This document shows, piece by piece, positions 17,230 through 25,257 of a stretch of 64,000 nt of DNA. The notes beneath the pieces were generated by a model that was not told where the DNA came from, searched no databases, and saw nothing but the letters and a program-made list of their open reading frames with translations. The stretch comes from Pontibacter sp. HSC-14F20 (GTDB lineage Bacteria; Bacteroidota; Bacteroidia; Cytophagales; Hymenobacteraceae), in the NCBI RefSeq assembly GCF_019599265.1, contig NZ_JAHZTC010000001.1, positions 248,001-312,000 on the forward strand, written 5' to 3'. The position numbers were made by a program, and so were the translations under genes. Position 1 is the first letter of the stretch. Each line of letters begins with the position of its first letter.

Positions 17230-17304
17230 TGTCATTCCGACGAAAGGTGAAATCTGTTTCTCTAATGGGTATACCGCAGAGTTCTCCCGCTGGTCGGAAT
17301 GACA
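17230..17304. repeat. REP-like palindromic element (TGTCATTCCGAC type)
   Basis: The ends TGTCATTCCGAC and GTCGGAATGACA form a perfect 12-bp inverted repeat across 75 bp, with an inner GAAATCTG...TCTCCCGC part. A second element of the same design lies at 46053-46135. Elements with these ends are familiar as intergenic repeats in Bacteroidota. Confidence 0.65.
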
Positions 17305-17334
17305 GCGGATGGCCCAGGTATTTAGCACCAGATA

Positions 17335-17910
17335 TCAGGGCTTGTCAGTTGATTCGTCCATTTTCTTCTTCGCCTCCACGCACCAGAGCAGTTCGCGCAG
17401 GAAGTGGTTGGCTCGTTTGTCGGTGGCTTCTTTGTCAGCGGCGTCGCCTTCTTCGTCGTAGTTGTCCTGCACCTTGGGTACGGGAAACATGGCGGGCACG
17501 GTCCAGGCGCGCATTTTCCAGAGCGAGAATTGCAGCGACGTGATGACCTGTGTACCACCAAATGCTCCTCCTGAAACAGTTGAGATAGCCACTGGCTTGC
17601 GGTGCCACTCGTCGTAGAGCAGGTCCACCACGTTTTTGAGACTAGCCGGATAGCCGCCGTTATACTCCGGTGTCACAATAACAACACCATCTGCTTTCAC
17701 AATCTTTTCCCGGAAATCCTGCATGGCCGCCGTGGGCTCCTCCAGCCGACTGTAGCGCTCATGAAACAAAGGAAAGTCATAAGCCTTTAGATCCACGATT
17801 TCGGTTGTGGCCAATTGGTGCGCTTCGAGATACTTTTGCAGGTATAGCGCTACGCGGTGACTCTTGCGGCCGGTGCGCACACTCGAAGAAATAAGGGTGA
17901 TGTGGGGCAT
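17335..17910 (-). CDS. NADPH-dependent FMN reductase family protein
   Basis: The 191-residue protein has the flavodoxin-like layout of NAD(P)H:FMN reductases: the phosphate-binding loop SSSVRTGRKSHRVA (about 8-21) and TPEYNGGYPASLKNVVDLL (about 79-97), the FMN-ring region that is a family signature. VSGGAFGGTQV follows near 111. It would reduce FMN, quinones or azo compounds in the cytoplasm. The Lys/Asp/Glu-rich C-terminal tail is longer than needed for the fold. It is a monocistronic gene. Confidence 0.87.
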   Translation of the reverse strand: MPHITLISSSVRTGRKSHRVALYLQKYLEAHQLATTEIVDLKAYDFPLFHERYSRLEEPTAAMQDFREKIVKADGVVIVTPEYNGGYPASLKNVVDLLYDEWHRKPVAISTVSGGAFGGTQVITSLQFSLWKMRAWTVPAMFPVPKVQDNYDEEGDAADKEATDKRANHFLRELLWCVEAKKKMDESTDKP

Positions 17911-18052
17911 GGGGTGGTTTTTTGGGTTTGGGCCTGACTACCCGACAATAAGCTAGCTGTCAAAGGTATATTTATTTTATGTGATCCGCTACTACGTCGT
18001 CTTTACCGGAAGTTCTTTGTATTGAAGGTATAGAATCCTTCGTCAGGAAAAC

Positions 18053-18550
18053 TTATTTTTCCAATTCGTTTAGCAGGTCCTGCAGGTCGAGCGGCTGGGT
18101 ATACATGGTCGTGTTGCCTTCCTCATCGCGCGGCCAGTTTTCCCGTGGCCGGTCCCAGTACAGCTCAACGCCATTGCCGTCTGGGTCCGATAGGTATAGC
18201 GCTTCCGAAACGCCGTGATCGGATGCACCGTCGAGACGATAGTTGGCCTCTCTGATACGCTTCAGGATAGCAGCCAGGTCTTTACGGCTAGGGTAGAGGA
18301 TGGCGGTATGGAAGAGGCCGGTGCTGCGTGGCGGGGGCGGGGTGCCTCCTTTGCTGTACCAGGTGTTCAGCCCGATGTGATGGTGATAGCCGCCCGCTGA
18401 GACAAATGCTGCCTCCGGACCGTACATCATCACTAGTTCAAAGCCCAGCAGGTCGCGGTAAAAAGCCAGCGCACGATCCAGGTCGGCTACTTTCAGGTGC
18501 ACGTGCCCAATGCGGGTCTGTGCCGGTACGGTATATTTTTCTGTTGCCAT
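18053..18550 (-). CDS. VOC-family protein (glyoxalase / extradiol dioxygenase-like)
   Basis: The 165-residue protein has the two beta-alpha-beta-beta-beta modules of the vicinal oxygen chelate fold. Typical pieces are IGHVHLKVADLDRALAFYRD (about 13-32), GGYHHHIGLNTW (about 53-64), GLFHTAILYP (about 78-87) and LSDPDGNGVELYWDRP (about 120-135). His17, His79 and Glu near 130 are likely metal ligands. It resembles the CatE group of catechol 2,3-dioxygenase-like proteins, but members differ widely in chemistry, so no substrate is given. Confidence 0.82.
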   Translation of the reverse strand: MATEKYTVPAQTRIGHVHLKVADLDRALAFYRDLLGFELVMMYGPEAAFVSAGGYHHHIGLNTWYSKGGTPPPPRSTGLFHTAILYPSRKDLAAILKRIREANYRLDGASDHGVSEALYLSDPDGNGVELYWDRPRENWPRDEEGNTTMYTQPLDLQDLLNELEK

Positions 18551-18685
18551 GCGATGAACGTTCTATACCTGTACTTTACAGGTATAGTAGCGCTTACGTA
18601 TACAATTCTTATTTGTGTTTAAACCAGCAGGGGCGGCTATGCAAATAATGCGTGCCGCCCCTGCTGAGCTGAAATTGTAATGGCT

Positions 18686-19534
18686 CTAGCAGCAGCCGCT
18701 ACCCGGCGCGCAACAGGCCAGATTTTCGATTGGTTTGCTTCCGTATACCGTGATGCTGTAGATACCGGTGCTGCTCTCTCTGAAAGCCTTTATACCTGGG
18801 GCATCCAGGTATTCCTGCAGAATTTCGTCCGGCACATGAATCGCCTTCTCTTTCTGCACAGTAATGTTTTCAAAACCAAGGTCCCGGATGATCTGCAGAT
18901 AGACGTCTTTCTGGATCGCGCCTGACACGCAGCCGGCGTACATCTCGCTGGCCTGCACAATGCCCTCCGGCAGTTCGCCTACCAGCACCACATCCGAAAT
19001 ACTGAAGTGTCCGCCCGGTTTTAGCACGCGGAAAGTTTCGGCAAAAGCTTTACGCTTGTCCGGCACTAGGTTGAGCACACAGTTACTGATCACCACATCA
19101 GCACGATTCGCTGCAATCGGGAGGTCTTCGATCTCACCCTGGCGAAATTCCACGTTATTGAAGCTTAACTTTTCGGCATTTTCGCGGGCTTTGGCGATCA
19201 TGGCCTCCGTCATATCCACGCCAATCACCTTGCCGCTTTCACCTGCCAGCGCACGGGCCACAAAGCAATCGTTACCGGCGCCGGAGCCCAGGTCCACAAC
19301 TGTATCACCTTTCCTGATCTGGGCAAACTCGGTAGGTACGCCGCAGCCCAAACCAAGGTCTGCATCCGGGTTGTAACCTTCCAGTTCAGTGTAGTTATCT
19401 GCAAATATGGCATAGTCAACAGTTCCACAGCCGGTAGCCCCGCAACAGGAGGCTTCGTTCTGCTCTTTGCTCTGCAACGCGATCTCGCTATACTTGTCGC
19501 GCACTATTTTCTTGAGTTCTTCTGCCTTGTTCAT
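18686..19534 (-). CDS. arsM: Arsenite S-adenosylmethionine methyltransferase
   Basis: The 282-residue protein has the SAM motif DLGSGAG (81-87) and the cysteines used to bind As(III): Cys64 in GLGCGVP, Cys152 in ISNCVLNL and Cys202 in YAGCVSGA. Cys pairs at the N-terminus (SCCGATGCG) and at the very C-terminus (CCAPGSGCC) may help bind thiols or arsenic. The enzyme methylates arsenite to volatile or less persistent species. It follows an arsR gene by 54 bp, and the gap contains a copy of the putative ArsR operator. Confidence 0.93.
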   Translation of the reverse strand: MNKAEELKKIVRDKYSEIALQSKEQNEASCCGATGCGTVDYAIFADNYTELEGYNPDADLGLGCGVPTEFAQIRKGDTVVDLGSGAGNDCFVARALAGESGKVIGVDMTEAMIAKARENAEKLSFNNVEFRQGEIEDLPIAANRADVVISNCVLNLVPDKRKAFAETFRVLKPGGHFSISDVVLVGELPEGIVQASEMYAGCVSGAIQKDVYLQIIRDLGFENITVQKEKAIHVPDEILQEYLDAPGIKAFRESSTGIYSITVYGSKPIENLACCAPGSGCC

Positions 19535-19554
19535 CTTTCTGTTTTTCTTAATTT

Positions 19555-19570
19555 ATCGGTAAATTACGAT
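19555..19570. promoter_or_regulatory. Candidate ArsR operator between arsR and arsM
   Basis: ATCGGTAAATTACGAT resembles the perfect operator upstream of arsR (19934-19953). The right half TTACGAT is identical and the left half has one extra G. It lies in the 54-bp gap before arsM, suggesting separate control of arsM. Confidence 0.5.
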
Positions 19571-19588
19571 CAATTCAGTTAAATTTTT

Positions 19589-19921
19589 TTAGCAGCAACT
19601 ACTATCGCAGGAGGTATAGCTTTGAAACAAGAAGCCCAGCGTTTCCTGTGCCTGTTTCCATACCTGTTCGTTGATGCAGTAGCATACTTTTTTGCCGTCA
19701 ATGTCCCCCTGAATCAGGCCTGCTTCTTTCAGTTCTTTCAGGTGCTGCGACACCGTAGACTGCGACAGGGGAAGCTCATCCACGATGTCACCACAAATGC
19801 AGGCTTTGCGCTCCAGCAATACACGCAAGATAGCAATGCGTGCCGGATGTCCCAAAGCTTTGGCAAAGCGGGCGATCAGGATTTCTTCTTCTGCAAATTG
19901 GGCTGTCTTGGATTGTCCCAT
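19589..19921 (-). CDS. arsR: ArsR/SmtB-family arsenic-responsive repressor
   Basis: The 110-residue winged-helix protein has the ArsR pattern: [19 protein letters not shown] (about 19-37), then ACICGDIV with Cys41 and Cys43, the family's As(III)-binding Cys-x-Cys in the recognition region, and the recognition helix [18 protein letters not shown]. The C-terminal [10 protein letters not shown] tail provides further cysteines. It should repress its own operon until arsenite binds. The promoter region carries a perfect 9-bp inverted repeat that is a likely operator. Confidence 0.92.
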   Translation of the reverse strand: MGQSKTAQFAEEEILIARFAKALGHPARIAILRVLLERKACICGDIVDELPLSQSTVSQHLKELKEAGLIQGDIDGKKVCYCINEQVWKQAQETLGFLFQSYTSCDSSCC

Positions 19922-19933
19922 GGTTAGATTTTA

Positions 19934-19953
19934 TAATCGTAAAATTACGATTA
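19934..19953. promoter_or_regulatory. Candidate ArsR operator upstream of arsR
   Basis: TAATCGTAA-AA-TTACGATTA is a perfect inverted repeat with 9-bp arms, 12 nt before the arsR start codon. A variant copy sits in front of arsM at 19555-19570. Confidence 0.65.
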
Positions 19954-20002
19954 AAGGTTGCGATTTCAAATGGAAAGAGCAGATTTTTTTTGCTGATACA
20001 GC

Positions 20003-21025
20003 CTATACCGGATTCGGACGATAAATGGCTTTCCACTGCCAGCCATCCTGGTAGAGGAGGTAGGTCAATGTTTCGCGTCGCTTTTTGTAGGTTTCGGTGG
20101 AATTAAATTCGTTTAAGCGGTCTGTTTTAAGTGGTATTCCCGCTTCGATCAGGGCATCCCAATTTATTTCCGGAAAAGAATATGGCTCCTGCTCTTCGTT
20201 TTTGTGGTGCCGCTCCAGCACATACAGGTAGTAATCCTGTGCTCCCCTGATGGTGAGCAAATCAGCATCGGAAGGCCTGGCCTCGTCCTGCACACCAAAC
20301 TTTAGAAAGTTGATGGCCTCGTCGAAGATCGTCAGGTTTAGGATGACCGACTGCCGCTGTTCAACGCTGTGGAAGTAATGGATGATCGGGTAGGCTTTGT
20401 GGTTCTGGCTGTGCTGTGTGATCATGTCGGCTAGGTCTGCATCATGCTTAAGCAGCCGGTCAAAGTTCTCGCCGTTCCAACTATTCAGCAGCACCTGCTG
20501 GGGCGAGTTGCCGAGGCTGTTCAGGAACACGCTCAGTTTCACCTGCAGGATAACCGCCGACAGCACCGGCATAATATAAGTGATGGAAATAGTAATGAAA
20601 GCAAGTCCGCTGAAGGCAAGCAGGTTGGCAACGATGTCCCATACATAAGAGCCAGGCTTGTAGTCGCCGTTACCCATGGTGGATAAGGTATAGCCCGCGA
20701 AGTAGAGCTTTTCCCAGGCGGTGGCGATCTGGTCCGTGTTGCTGTTTAGGATGGAGGCTGGGTCGGAGAGGAGGAGCAGAAAAGACCCCAGCCACATACC
20801 CGCCACCCAGCTGAGGATGATAAGGACCAGCAGCATGTGACCGACCCGTTCGAGCATTTTCTTTTTACCATCATAGCCTGCCAGTTTCAGACAAAGATGC
20901 CAGATGGTTTCCGAAACAAAATTGGTCAGCCGTCCGCCCCCCTCAAAGGACAGGGTGGTGGTGATCAGGTCTCGCATGACAAACAGGATGATGGCTATAC
21001 CTGCAAGTGCGTAGAGTATCTGCAT
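20003..21025 (-). CDS. Ion channel, two-TM/P-loop type with unusual filter
   Basis: The 340-residue protein has an N-terminal helix, a further helix around 64-88, then the pore loop and an inner helix at about 130-160 (LLAFSGLAFITISITYIMPVL). A cytoplasmic region of about 170 residues follows. The pore sequence YFAGYTLSTMGNGDYKPG places Thr-Met-Gly-Asn-Gly-Asp (116-121) where K+ channels have TVGYGD, so the Tyr is replaced by Asn and the selectivity may differ. I recognise no ligand-binding domain in the C-terminal part. It is located upstream of arsR on the same strand. Confidence 0.8.
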   Translation of the reverse strand: MQILYALAGIAIILFVMRDLITTTLSFEGGGRLTNFVSETIWHLCLKLAGYDGKKKMLERVGHMLLVLIILSWVAGMWLGSFLLLLSDPASILNSNTDQIATAWEKLYFAGYTLSTMGNGDYKPGSYVWDIVANLLAFSGLAFITISITYIMPVLSAVILQVKLSVFLNSLGNSPQQVLLNSWNGENFDRLLKHDADLADMITQHSQNHKAYPIIHYFHSVEQRQSVILNLTIFDEAINFLKFGVQDEARPSDADLLTIRGAQDYYLYVLERHHKNEEQEPYSFPEINWDALIEAGIPLKTDRLNEFNSTETYKKRRETLTYLLYQDGWQWKAIYRPNPV

Positions 21026-21127
21026 AAATATAAGAGAGGATGCGCAAAAATTACCTGTTTGTACTTTCTAAGGCACCACAGGGTTCTGTAAAATGCGCAA
21101 GCTGTACGGCTGATTCAGAAGGCAGAC

Positions 21128-21583
21128 CTAGCGGTTCATTTCCTCTCGCATCCGGTTCATGTGCGTGGAATCGATCATGCCCTGTCGTTGCATGCGTTGC
21201 ATCATACTGCTCATCATACCTGGATGCTGGAGCATCAGGCGTGTCATTTCGTTGCAGGCAACAGTGTCGGAGTCACACAGGGTCATCATCTGTTTCATGT
21301 GCTGCTGCATTTGCTGACGGTGAAGCGATACCATACCAGACGTGTCACCGATGTTGCCCTGCATCATACCTCCGCGCATCATGCCGGCGCCCATGTTCTG
21401 GTCCCGCATCTGGGCCATCAGCTCGTTGCGCATCTGCTCATCTTCCAAAATAGTGCTGTATACCTGTTGGCGTTCACTTTCGTCGCGGAGCATCTCCTGC
21501 ACATTTTCTGACTGCTGGCAGCTGCTTGTGACCAGCAGCAGGATGGCCAGGAGGGGGAGGAAAAAGTGTTTGCTGATTTTCAT
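21128..21583 (-). CDS. Methionine-rich lipoprotein, hypothetical
   Basis: I start at the ATG at 21583, which opens a lipoprotein signal (MKISKHFFLPLLAILLLVTS followed by SerCys); the open frame runs six codons further upstream. The mature part of about 130 residues is unusually rich in Met, Gln and Arg, with clusters such as MGAGMMRGGMMQG and HPGMMSSMMQRMQRQGM, and two Cys near LCDSDTVAC. Met-rich patches of this sort bind Cu(I) or Ag(I) in known periplasmic proteins, so a metal-binding role is possible but unproven. It would be anchored to a membrane facing the periplasm. Confidence 0.65.
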   Translation of the reverse strand: MKISKHFFLPLLAILLLVTSSCQQSENVQEMLRDESERQQVYSTILEDEQMRNELMAQMRDQNMGAGMMRGGMMQGNIGDTSGMVSLHRQQMQQHMKQMMTLCDSDTVACNEMTRLMLQHPGMMSSMMQRMQRQGMIDSTHMNRMREEMNR

Positions 21584-21616
21584 GTCTCGTTGATTATGCA
21601 CTATGGACTGGCTGGA

Positions 21617-21919
21617 TTAAGCTCGCAGCTTTTTCGCCATTTCTGGTGTAATTGCTTCTGAGTAGGCTCCGTAGGCATCTAATAATACGCCTTTTACACC
21701 GTAGGTCGAAGAGATGGCATATACCACCGAGTTATCATCCGGATTGCTCATACCCTCAAAGCGGTGTACTTCATCAATATTAAACTCCTCGGGCTTCAGT
21801 TGCATCGGTTTAGTGGTACAGACAATGCAGTTTTCTTTCAGATTGAAATCCTCGGTATAGCCTCTTTGCTTGAGTCCGTTCAAGGCACCGGATAGTGTAT
21901 CGTAGCTGTAATGGGTCAT
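21617..21919 (-). CDS. Conserved Bacteroidota protein, 100 aa, unknown function
   Basis: The protein starts YDTLSGALNGLKQRGYTEDFNLKENCIVC and continues with EFNIDEVHRFEGMSNPDDNSVVYAISS. Relatives in Bacteroidota are often labelled phosphoribosylpyrophosphate synthetase, but I see none of the PRPP-synthetase motifs and the length is far too short, so that label looks wrong. It is a cytoplasmic, acidic, single-domain protein. The gene precedes the Met-rich lipoprotein on the same strand, 33 bp apart. Confidence 0.65.
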   Translation of the reverse strand: MTHYSYDTLSGALNGLKQRGYTEDFNLKENCIVCTTKPMQLKPEEFNIDEVHRFEGMSNPDDNSVVYAISSTYGVKGVLLDAYGAYSEAITPEMAKKLRA

Positions 21920-22048
21920 GGCGTTTTTCCTTTTAAGGTGCTGGTGTATTGCTTTCTACTGTATGTGCTGTGTTTTCGTTTTATGTGAGCTGTTTCCAGA
22001 ACTGCGGTGGTGCTGGCGTGGCCAAGATACACTGCTCAACTGGAATAG

Positions 22049-22078
22049 AAAAAGGACAGGCTTATACCTGTCCTTTTT
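22049..22078 (-). terminator. Terminator of the sugar dehydrogenase gene
   Basis: Perfect 12-bp arms at 22049-22060 and 22067-22078 with a 6-nt loop and a flanking A5/T5 run, just downstream of the gene ending at 22103. Confidence 0.75.
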
Positions 22079-22102
22079 CGTGACTGAGTTTTTAGGTAGT
22101 CT

Positions 22103-23365
22103 TTACTGCCGCGGGGTAATCTTCCAGAGTTCGCCGTTTTCCTGGTCCGTCACCAGGTATAGCGCTCCGTCAGGTCCCTGGCGTACGTCACGTACACGCT
22201 GTTTGCGGTCGCCGAGCAGGTGCTCCTCGCCCGTTACGCGGTTGTTTTCGATGCGCAGGCGCACCAGTACCTGCGAACGGAGGCCTCCTACAAACAGGTT
22301 ATCCTTCCACTCCGGAAAGGCGCTGCCTGTATAGAACTGCGCACCGGACGGGGCAATCACCGGATCCCAGTAGTAAACCGGGTCTTCAAAGCCTTCTTTG
22401 GTGGTAACGGCGTTGGGAACAGGAGCACCCGAGTATTCCTCCCCGAAGGTGACCGTAGGCCAGCCGTAGTTTTTGCCTTTTTCAATGAGGTTCAGTTCGT
22501 CACCACCCTGCGGACCCATCTCCACGATCCAGAGCTGGCCCTTGCTGTTGAAGGCAGCAGCCTGCACGTTGCGGTGGCCGGTTGTCCAGATCTCAGGCAG
22601 GTGGTTTTCCTTCTTCATGAAAGGGTTGTCGTTTGGTACTTTGCCGTCTGGCACGATACGGATGATTTTGCCCATGTGGCTGTTCATTTGCTGCGCCTGC
22701 GGACGAATCTCTATATCGGATCGTTCACCCAGCGTGATGTACAGCATACCATCCGGCCCGAAAGCCAGGCGCGAGCCGTAGTGCATCGTACCATCGTAAG
22801 TAGGTTGGGCCTGGAAGATCACCTGCACATTGTCCACACGTGAACGGTCTTCTGACAGCACCCCGCGGGCCACACTGGTAGCATTCCCTCCCTGGCGCGG
22901 TTCGGTGTAGCTCCAGTAGATCATGCGGTCAGAGCCAAAGTCAGGTCCTAGGGCCACGTCCAGCAAGCCACCCTGTCCGCGGGCATCTACTTTAGGTATA
23001 CCGGTTATCGGGTTGCCGATCTGGCCTGAGGCCGATACTACACGCATTTGGCCGGGCTTTTCAGTTACCAACAGATTGCCATCGGGCAGGGGTTCAATGG
23101 CCCAGGGCTTTTCAAGGTTTTTGGTGAGCACCTGCACATCATAAGCTGTTTCAGATTTAATTTCGCAGGCACGGGTCTGCCCCTCGAAGGCTGGTTTCTG
23201 CTCCGGAGCATTGGCAGTGCCCATATCAATCGGCTGGCATTCTTCCTGGGTGGCAACGGGCTCCTGCTGGTCTTTGTCCTGCTGGGTAGCAGTTTCTTCG
23301 CTGCAGGAAGCGCCCATCGTGGCCATGCCGAGGGCAGACATGAGGATGAGTCGGGATAGTTTCAT
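22103..23365 (-). CDS. PQQ-dependent sugar (aldose) dehydrogenase, lipoprotein
   Basis: The 420-residue protein starts with a lipoprotein signal (MGASC; Cys about residue 21). A Glu/Gln-rich linker leads into a beta-propeller of the soluble glucose/aldose dehydrogenase family: KPWAIEPLPDGNLLVTEKPG, GQGGLLDVALGPDF, MHYGSRLAFGPDGMLYITLGER, TGHRNVQAAAF and the C-terminal VRDVRQGPDGALYLVTD. The members oxidise sugars with PQQ and pass electrons to quinones or cytochromes. It should be lipid-anchored facing the periplasm. No PQQ synthesis genes are in the window, so the cofactor may come from outside. Confidence 0.88.
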   Translation of the reverse strand: MKLSRLILMSALGMATMGASCSEETATQQDKDQQEPVATQEECQPIDMGTANAPEQKPAFEGQTRACEIKSETAYDVQVLTKNLEKPWAIEPLPDGNLLVTEKPGQMRVVSASGQIGNPITGIPKVDARGQGGLLDVALGPDFGSDRMIYWSYTEPRQGGNATSVARGVLSEDRSRVDNVQVIFQAQPTYDGTMHYGSRLAFGPDGMLYITLGERSDIEIRPQAQQMNSHMGKIIRIVPDGKVPNDNPFMKKENHLPEIWTTGHRNVQAAAFNSKGQLWIVEMGPQGGDELNLIEKGKNYGWPTVTFGEEYSGAPVPNAVTTKEGFEDPVYYWDPVIAPSGAQFYTGSAFPEWKDNLFVGGLRSQVLVRLRIENNRVTGEEHLLGDRKQRVRDVRQGPDGALYLVTDQENGELWKITPRQ

Positions 23366-23456
23366 AGTGTTCTGTTTTTTTATTGGTTGGTATACAGCAT
23401 ATAATCATTTGTTGTACTCCATTGTTTCCGATTTGTTCGCAGCGGCCCGTAAACCA

Positions 23457-23486
23457 CAAAGCCGCACGGTTGCTGGTGCGGCTTTG
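23457..23486. terminator. Hairpin between the sugar dehydrogenase and PRC-barrel genes
   Basis: CAAAGCCGCAC (23457-23467) pairs perfectly with 23476-23486 across an 8-nt loop, 28 bp beyond the stop codon of the PRC-barrel gene. There is no long T-run. Confidence 0.5.
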
Positions 23487-23513
23487 CAGGTATAGCAGAC
23501 AGGTTGTACTGAC

Positions 23514-24230
23514 CTAAGAATCCAGCGCTCTTTTCTTGAGCAGAATAAATTCTTCCTCTGTAATGGAGCCACGTTCGCGCAGATTTTCCAGTCGCTCAAT
23601 AGTGGTGATGGAGTCTTCTACGGACTTGCCGCGGTAGTCTTTGCTATCGCTGTGGTCGGTTACGCGCCGCGTGTGTGCATCGCGGTCGTAACCCGGATCT
23701 CCCGCTGTATAGAAGCGCTCTTCGTTGAAGGACTCATCATTGTAAAAATCCGGGTTGATGCGGCGTGTGTTGTCCGTTTCAGTGTGCAGGGCATCATCAA
23801 ACTCAGACTTGTACTCGGTCTTATCTTCGAAAGTATCGCGGTGGGCACGCCGGAAGTTGTCGCGCACGGCATACTCATAATCCGGCGTGATAGCTCCGCC
23901 CGGATAAGCCGGGTATTGGGAAATACTCTTCCCGTCGACAGAGGCTACGAAGATGTTCTTGCCTTTGCGGTCGAGGGCGGCTGCCCCGATCGGTATGAGC
24001 AGGTAGGTATCGCGGTCGCGTTCGAAGAAGCGGTTGTCGCCCAGCACCGAGAGGTAGCGCACTTTCATGGCTTCCATGTCGACCACCAGGTCTTTCACAT
24101 CGCCCAGTTTTTCGCCGTCGGCACCTACCACGCGCCAGCCTGTTACGTTGATATTGTCTTTGGCCACCTCGTAGTCTTTTAACTGACTCAACAGCACCAG
24201 TCTTTCGTTTCTCAATTCGTTATCGTTCAT
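23514..24230 (-). CDS. PRC-barrel protein with C-terminal SHOCT-like segment
   Basis: The 238-residue protein has a PRC-barrel at about 20-100 (GWRVVGADGEKLGDVKDLVVD, then VRYLSVLGD and LIPIGAAALD). A long charged, Tyr/Asp/Arg-rich linker follows, then a C-terminal short helix pair TTIERLENLRERGSITEEEFILLKKRAL of the SHOCT/oligomerisation type. Such proteins are found near stress genes in Bacteroidota. It is cytoplasmic by appearance, with no signal or membrane segment. It is followed by a hairpin; a small membrane protein gene lies 9 bp upstream, so the two are likely cotranscribed. Confidence 0.8.
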   Translation of the reverse strand: MNDNELRNERLVLLSQLKDYEVAKDNINVTGWRVVGADGEKLGDVKDLVVDMEAMKVRYLSVLGDNRFFERDRDTYLLIPIGAAALDRKGKNIFVASVDGKSISQYPAYPGGAITPDYEYAVRDNFRRAHRDTFEDKTEYKSEFDDALHTETDNTRRINPDFYNDESFNEERFYTAGDPGYDRDAHTRRVTDHSDSKDYRGKSVEDSITTIERLENLRERGSITEEEFILLKKRALDS

Positions 24231-24239
24231 AATTTTAAT

Positions 24240-24434
24240 TTAAGTGCGTATCATATCGGGCATCAGGTCCGGGTATAGTGCAGGTAGCTGCATACTGACA
24301 GCAGCAAGCGCCTGGGCCTGTCCGTCTTTCAGAAATAATTCATAAACAGCCCATCCCAGCAGGAGCAGTATCAGGACCAGCAGGATCCAGGGCCACACGG
24401 GCTTTTTCTTTTTTTCAATTCGTATCTCAGCCAT
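24240..24434 (-). CDS. Small single-pass membrane protein, 64 aa
   Basis: The N-terminal basic stretch MAEIRIEKKKKPVWPW leads into a strongly hydrophobic helix (about 14-34), then a short polar tail ending PDLMPDMIRT. The basic side before the helix predicts a cytoplasmic N-terminus. There is no known family. It shares an operon with the PRC-barrel gene (9-bp gap). Confidence 0.65.
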   Translation of the reverse strand: MAEIRIEKKKKPVWPWILLVLILLLLGWAVYELFLKDGQAQALAAVSMQLPALYPDLMPDMIRT

Positions 24435-24572
24435 TTCGCTTTGTTCTTTTTTTCATAGGTTTATCTGATCACCGGTCCCCGCCATCGGAGCGGCGGGTGG
24501 TGTTGTGCTTAATACGCTGTTGCACAGATGATTGTTGAAATGGCGTGATTTCGGCCTGCCGATAAGGCGAAT

Positions 24573-24989
24573 TCAGTTCAGATTTTGATTGTTAAGCCAC
24601 TCGACAGCATCCATTTTATGGGTGAAAAATCTTACCTCAGGAGAATCGCTGCTTTCCTTTCTCGACTCTGGCATAGGCGCTTCGGGGTGCAGCACGTGTG
24701 CGATGCAACTTACCTCCGAAGTGTCCCGCACTTTCTTGTCCCATTCTGTCCATGTCAGGTAGGCAAGGTAGGTCGTGGGGGCTTCAAAAAAATCCTGTAC
24801 ATCGTTTATAATCGAGCGGCAGGGGTATTGCCGGATCATCTCCAGCATTCCTTTTTCCACTTCATCGATGTGCTCTTGGGTTGCGGTTCCTTTCCAGATA
24901 ATGCTGAGCATCTGCCGTTCATCCAGGTAGCGTAAGGTGCAGTACCGCTGGCCAAGACCGTTCAGGTAGTGTCTGTATGTTTTTTTCAT
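24573..24989 (-). CDS. Conserved hypothetical protein, STAS-like, 138 aa
   Basis: The pattern is mixed alpha/beta: YLDERQMLSIIWKGTATQEHIDEVEKGMLEMIRQYPCRSIINDVQDFFEAP, then a helix with Trp residues (YLTWTEWDKKV), a strand (CIAHVLHP) and a C-terminal VRFFTHKMDAVEWL. This alternation, with a helix-initiating segment after the second strand and a terminal DAVEWL, resembles SpoIIAA/STAS-like proteins common in Bacteroidota. Function is unknown. No signal peptide. Confidence 0.6.
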   Translation of the reverse strand: MKKTYRHYLNGLGQRYCTLRYLDERQMLSIIWKGTATQEHIDEVEKGMLEMIRQYPCRSIINDVQDFFEAPTTYLAYLTWTEWDKKVRDTSEVSCIAHVLHPEAPMPESRKESSDSPEVRFFTHKMDAVEWLNNQNLN

Positions 24990-25257
24990 GTGTACCTTTC
25001 CCGCAATTGGTGAAGTGAGGCATCGCTTCTTCTTTGATTAGCTTCCTGCTGTTACGCTCCTCTTTCTCAAGCGATTTCCGGACAAGCCCTTATTCCCTTA
25101 TCGGATTCTTTCTGGCAGAAGTTTCATTGTATTTTGTCTGTGAGCTTCCTATGGACCGGAATTCAGTAGATGAATGCGGTGCTCAGTGCCGTTGCTGGAG
25201 AGAGGCGCACTTACTGGAAATTATTTGAGGTTGCCGTGGAACGCGCCTTGTTTAATA

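Noticed and set aside
21617..21919. Phosphoribosylpyrophosphate synthetase
   Set aside because: Relatives carry this label, but the protein is 100 residues long and lacks PRPP-synthetase motifs.
25034..25228. Plus-strand frame of 64 codons before the exported protein
   Set aside because: There are no features and it overlaps the better supported start at 25258 only by chance position; no signal or family is seen.
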